From contig DGOV01000111.1 of the NCBI GenBank assembly GCA_002390205.1, forward strand, positions 1-6,988: a stretch of DNA of 6,988 bases, written 5' to 3'. How positions within the stretch are numbered: the stretch's first letter is position 1; each line of letters opens with the position of its first letter. Below, piece by piece: positions 5,642 through 6,988 of this stretch. A program made the position numbers and the translations under genes. This DNA is from Proteobacteria bacterium UBA4457 (GTDB lineage: Bacteria; Pseudomonadota; Gammaproteobacteria; Ga0077536). A model generated the notes under the pieces. That model saw nothing but the letters and a program-made list of their open reading frames with translations. It was not told the DNA's origin and searched no databases.

Positions 5642-5674
5642 ATAATAGTAACAATAATCATTATCGTTTGTAAA
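5642..5674 (-). promoter_or_regulatory. Sigma70-type promoter of the orphan/peroxiredoxin operon
   Basis: On the minus strand TTTACA (plus 5669-5674; 5 of 6 to TTGACA) is separated by 18 bp from TACTAT (plus 5645-5650; 4 of 6). The overlapping TATTAT (plus 5642-5647) matches 5 of 6 but at 21-bp spacing. RNA would begin about 20-25 nt before the ATG at 5613. Confidence 0.5.
5647..5665. promoter_or_regulatory. Fur box (ferric uptake regulator operator)
   Basis: The 19 bp match the classical GATAATGATAATCATTATC consensus at 15 positions by my count, including an unbroken 12-base half (AATAATCATTATC less its first base). It lies across the spacer and -10 of the minus-strand promoter, the position at which Fe-Fur blocks RNA polymerase. 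A further GATAAT at 5641-5646 adds a flanking half-site. Expected effect: derepression of the orphan/peroxiredoxin operon when iron is scarce. Confidence 0.7.
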
Positions 5675-5676
5675 AT
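5648..5676 (+). promoter_or_regulatory. Possible divergent plus-strand promoter sharing the Fur box
   Basis: GTAACA (5648-5653; 4 of 6 to TTGACA), exactly 17 bp, then TAAAAT (5671-5676; 5 of 6 to TATAAT). It faces the 300-nt non-coding stretch and overlaps the Fur box. A second candidate is the extended -10 TGATATAAT (5733-5741). In such AT-rich DNA a chance match is possible. Confidence 0.3.
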
Positions 5677-5682
5677 AGATTG

Positions 5683-5990
5683 TTAGCTATTTCCTGTGGG
5701 GCATTTGAATGGGAATAACCAATTCTAGCCACTGATATAATGCGCTGTCTTTCAAGTGGATTACCCACGGGGCCGAGTGAGATTGTTCACAATGCATTTC
5801 TCATAAAGCTTGCAGTGAACTCCTTTGTGAAAAGGTGTCAAAGACGAAGAGAGTGTTGATTAGTCCGGTGCAGAAAGATGCACTCGTGTCGTCTGTGGGA
5901 AATTTCTTAACAGCAGGCTATAAGGAGATTGTTTAACTAATGTTCTGTTATTTTCACTTACACTCGACCGACATTAGTGCCTAAACAGCA
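5683..5990 (+). ncRNA. Candidate structured small RNA in the only long non-coding gap (speculative)
   Basis: This fills the 389-nt gap between the orphan/peroxiredoxin operon and the membrane protein gene; no credible protein is encoded there. Two plus-strand promoter candidates point into it: one overlapping the Fur box, and an extended -10 at 5733-5741. Downstream are several stems: GTTCAC-aa-TGCA/TGCA-GTGAAC (5785-5796 with 5811-5820); CCTTT/AAAGG (5822-5826, 5831-5835) capped by the GNRA-type tetraloop GTGA; AGACGA/TCGTCT (5842-5847, 5889-5894) enclosing GTGCA/TGCAC (5868-5872, 5879-5883); and the long inverted repeat 5931-5986. No clear T-tailed terminator ends it, and I recognise no known RNA family. 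If transcribed from the Fur-boxed promoter it would be a RyhB-like iron-responsive RNA in principle. The boundaries are guesses. Confidence 0.2.
5931..5986. repeat. Long imperfect inverted repeat beyond the membrane protein gene
   Basis: GTTTA-ACTAATGT (5931-5943) is complementary to ACATTAGT-GCC-TAAAC (5971-5986): 8 and 5 paired bases with a 3-nt bulge and a 27-nt loop. It lies 17 nt after the stop of the minus-strand membrane gene, so it could mark the end of that transcript, but no T-run follows on either strand. Confidence 0.45.
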
Positions 5991-6002
5991 ACTCCCAGAA
6001 TC

Positions 6003-6988
6003 TCAGTCGCCAACATTATAGGTAAGTTTCCTTTTACTTATAAACCGGATCGCATGGAGATCTTTAACTACAATTTCGACATCCCTCTCATAATATCTAT
6101 CAAAAAGTTCAAGGTACAGTTGATAATGACCGTTATTAGTCGTCGAAAATACATACCATCCGTTAGACTTAAGCTGTTCAGCGACATCGGCAACGGCTTT
6201 CTCAACTATTGGTTTTGGCAGATAGAACCAATTCAAAACTGAATGTAATGCGTTCCAAGGCAGGTGAGACTCACTCCCGTCTAACCGCAGATTAGTAACA
6301 ATATGTATTTCTACCGGCTCGCCATAATCATTATCAATTTTTTTTAAAACGGTTACGAGCTCCGCGTAAGAATGTTGACCGTCCGGTCTCCCTTCATAGT
6401 CACGACTAATGCGCTTTGCCATATAGCCACTTTGTGGATCAAAAGCGCTCGCGACCATACTTAAGCCAAAGGAGTTCTCCGAAAAAGTGCGCATTAACAG
6501 CGACTTGCCGCTAATCAAAGTAAAGGTGAGCGCGACCAAGCTAAGAGCTATGGTCAGACAAGCGATCCTAATTTGTTTTGATTGTGCTTTGCTGAAAAGC
6601 CCGATTATGCTTATTAAAAGGTAAGGTAATACATTCAGCATATTATTTTCATGGGATCTCCCAAAAAAGTAAGAGGACGCTGCTAGCGCAAAAAGGATAA
6701 GAATGTAATTGATCTTTTTAGATTCGCGATTTTGGCTTGTTATAGCTTCAAGCCAATGCAGTAAAATAACATATCCCAAGAACAATATGACTCCATCTGC
6801 CTTATGAGGCATGGCACCAGGTGGGTTTAATATATAGGCCAAATATGTTTTGATTGAAAAATCAAGATTGAAACCAAACTTATAGAGCAACCATATGCTC
6901 CCAAGAGCGCTTAAAAAAACTATAAGTAGGGTCAAAGACTTTCTTATTAGTTGTGAAGTTAGTGCCTTGGTTGCATCTCTGCACGCAA
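6003..6988 (-). CDS. Polytopic membrane protein, C-terminal part (possibly GT-C glycosyltransferase-like)
   Basis: The frame is open to the right edge, so the gene's 5' end lies outside; 327 residues are visible. A TTG at 6933-6935 could be called as a start, but the 17 codons before it stay open (ending LTSQLIRKS), it has no SD and it sits at the edge of a membrane helix, so it is probably an internal Leu. By visible residue number, likely membrane helices lie at about 18-34, 64-80, 93-108, 115-131 and 140-159. They are followed by a hydrophilic C-terminal domain of about 165 residues. 'FFGRSHENNMLNVLPYLL' (108-125) resembles a loop motif I recall in large GT-C-type membrane glycosyltransferases and related envelope proteins, whose catalytic loop would lie in the missing N-terminus. 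Role in surface-polysaccharide or glycolipid assembly is inferred weakly. Convergence or shared control with the Fur-box operon is not indicated; it is simply upstream on the same strand with a 389-nt gap. Confidence 0.75.
   Translation of the reverse strand, partial: ACRDATKALTSQLIRKSLTLLIVFLSALGSIWLLYKFGFNLDFSIKTYLAYILNPPGAMPHKADGVILFLGYVILLHWLEAITSQNRESKKINYILILFALAASSYFFGRSHENNMLNVLPYLLISIIGLFSKAQSKQIRIACLTIALSLVALTFTLISGKSLLMRTFSENSFGLSMVASAFDPQSGYMAKRISRDYEGRPDGQHSYAELVTVLKKIDNDYGEPVEIHIVTNLRLDGSESHLPWNALHSVLNWFYLPKPIVEKAVADVAEQLKSNGWYVFSTTNNGHYQLYLELFDRYYERDVEIVVKDLHAIRFISKRKLTYNVGD

Noticed and set aside
5740..5859. 39-codon plus-strand frame in the non-coding gap
   Set aside because: Its ATG overlaps the extended -10 element, there is no ribosome site, and the product has no protein-like pattern.
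5931..5986. Integron attC recombination site
   Set aside because: GTTTAAC on the left fits RYYYAAC, but the right arm reads CCTAAAC and lacks the GTT needed for cleavage; there is no unpaired central spacer and the genes are not in a one-direction cassette array.
5931..5986. Intrinsic terminator for the membrane protein gene
   Set aside because: The stem has a 27-nt loop, is AT-rich and lacks a T-run on the minus-strand exit side; kept only as an inverted repeat.
6054..6242. 62-codon plus-strand frame
   Set aside because: Antisense shadow of the membrane protein gene without SD or family resemblance.
1..6988. Defence system, prophage, CRISPR array, tRNA or insertion sequence
   Set aside because: No nuclease, helicase, reverse transcriptase, integrase or transposase gene, no spaced direct repeats and no tRNA-like cloverleaf were found on either strand.

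Overview
The window looks like chromosomal DNA from a free-living, moderately AT-rich proteobacterium. A marine or aquatic gammaproteobacterium is my guess, but no taxonomic marker gene is present. The pointers are ordinary Shine-Dalgarno sites, a classical GATAAT-type Fur box, an LhgO-type L-2-hydroxyglutarate oxidase, a Prx5-type peroxiredoxin and a small-molecule enzyme set (GST, cupin, alpha/beta hydrolase, VOC). I see no rRNA, tRNA, CRISPR array, transposase, integrase or phage gene.

Layout. Positions 1-867 (minus strand) hold a GST-fold protein (265-867) followed by the 5' end of a cupin dioxygenase-like gene (1-174, cut by the window edge). A 99-bp divergent intergenic region with nested inverted repeats separates these from a plus-strand alpha/beta hydrolase (967-1689), whose nucleophile elbow carries Cys instead of Ser. 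After about 280 bp with two hairpins comes a VOC/glyoxalase-fold protein (1972-2463, plus), convergent with lhgO (2537-3751, minus, TTG start). A structured, GC-richer spacer and a short hexamer repeat lead to a 71-residue acidic orphan protein (4038-4253, plus), which has a clear promoter -10, SD and terminator.

The most coherent regulatory unit is 4474-5676 on the minus strand. A Fur box overlapping a sigma70-type promoter drives an uncharacterised 179-residue protein (5074-5613), then, 24 nt downstream, a Prx5-family peroxiredoxin (4531-5049). A strong 14-bp hairpin follows the operon. This predicts iron-responsive peroxide defence. The same Fur box also overlaps a plausible plus-strand promoter facing a 300-nt non-coding stretch (5683-5990) with several stackable hairpins, so a Fur-regulated small RNA is possible but unproven. 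The right edge (6003-6988, minus) is the C-terminal part of a polytopic membrane protein. Its reading frame stays open to the window edge, so the true start lies outside.

The left half reads as a detoxification or aromatic/carbonyl-compound neighbourhood (GST, cupin, hydrolase, VOC). The right half reads as an iron/oxidative-stress operon beside a cell-envelope gene. No single pathway ties the halves together. The most novel items are the Fur-boxed orphan-protein/peroxiredoxin operon, its opposing candidate sRNA, and the 71-residue orphan protein.
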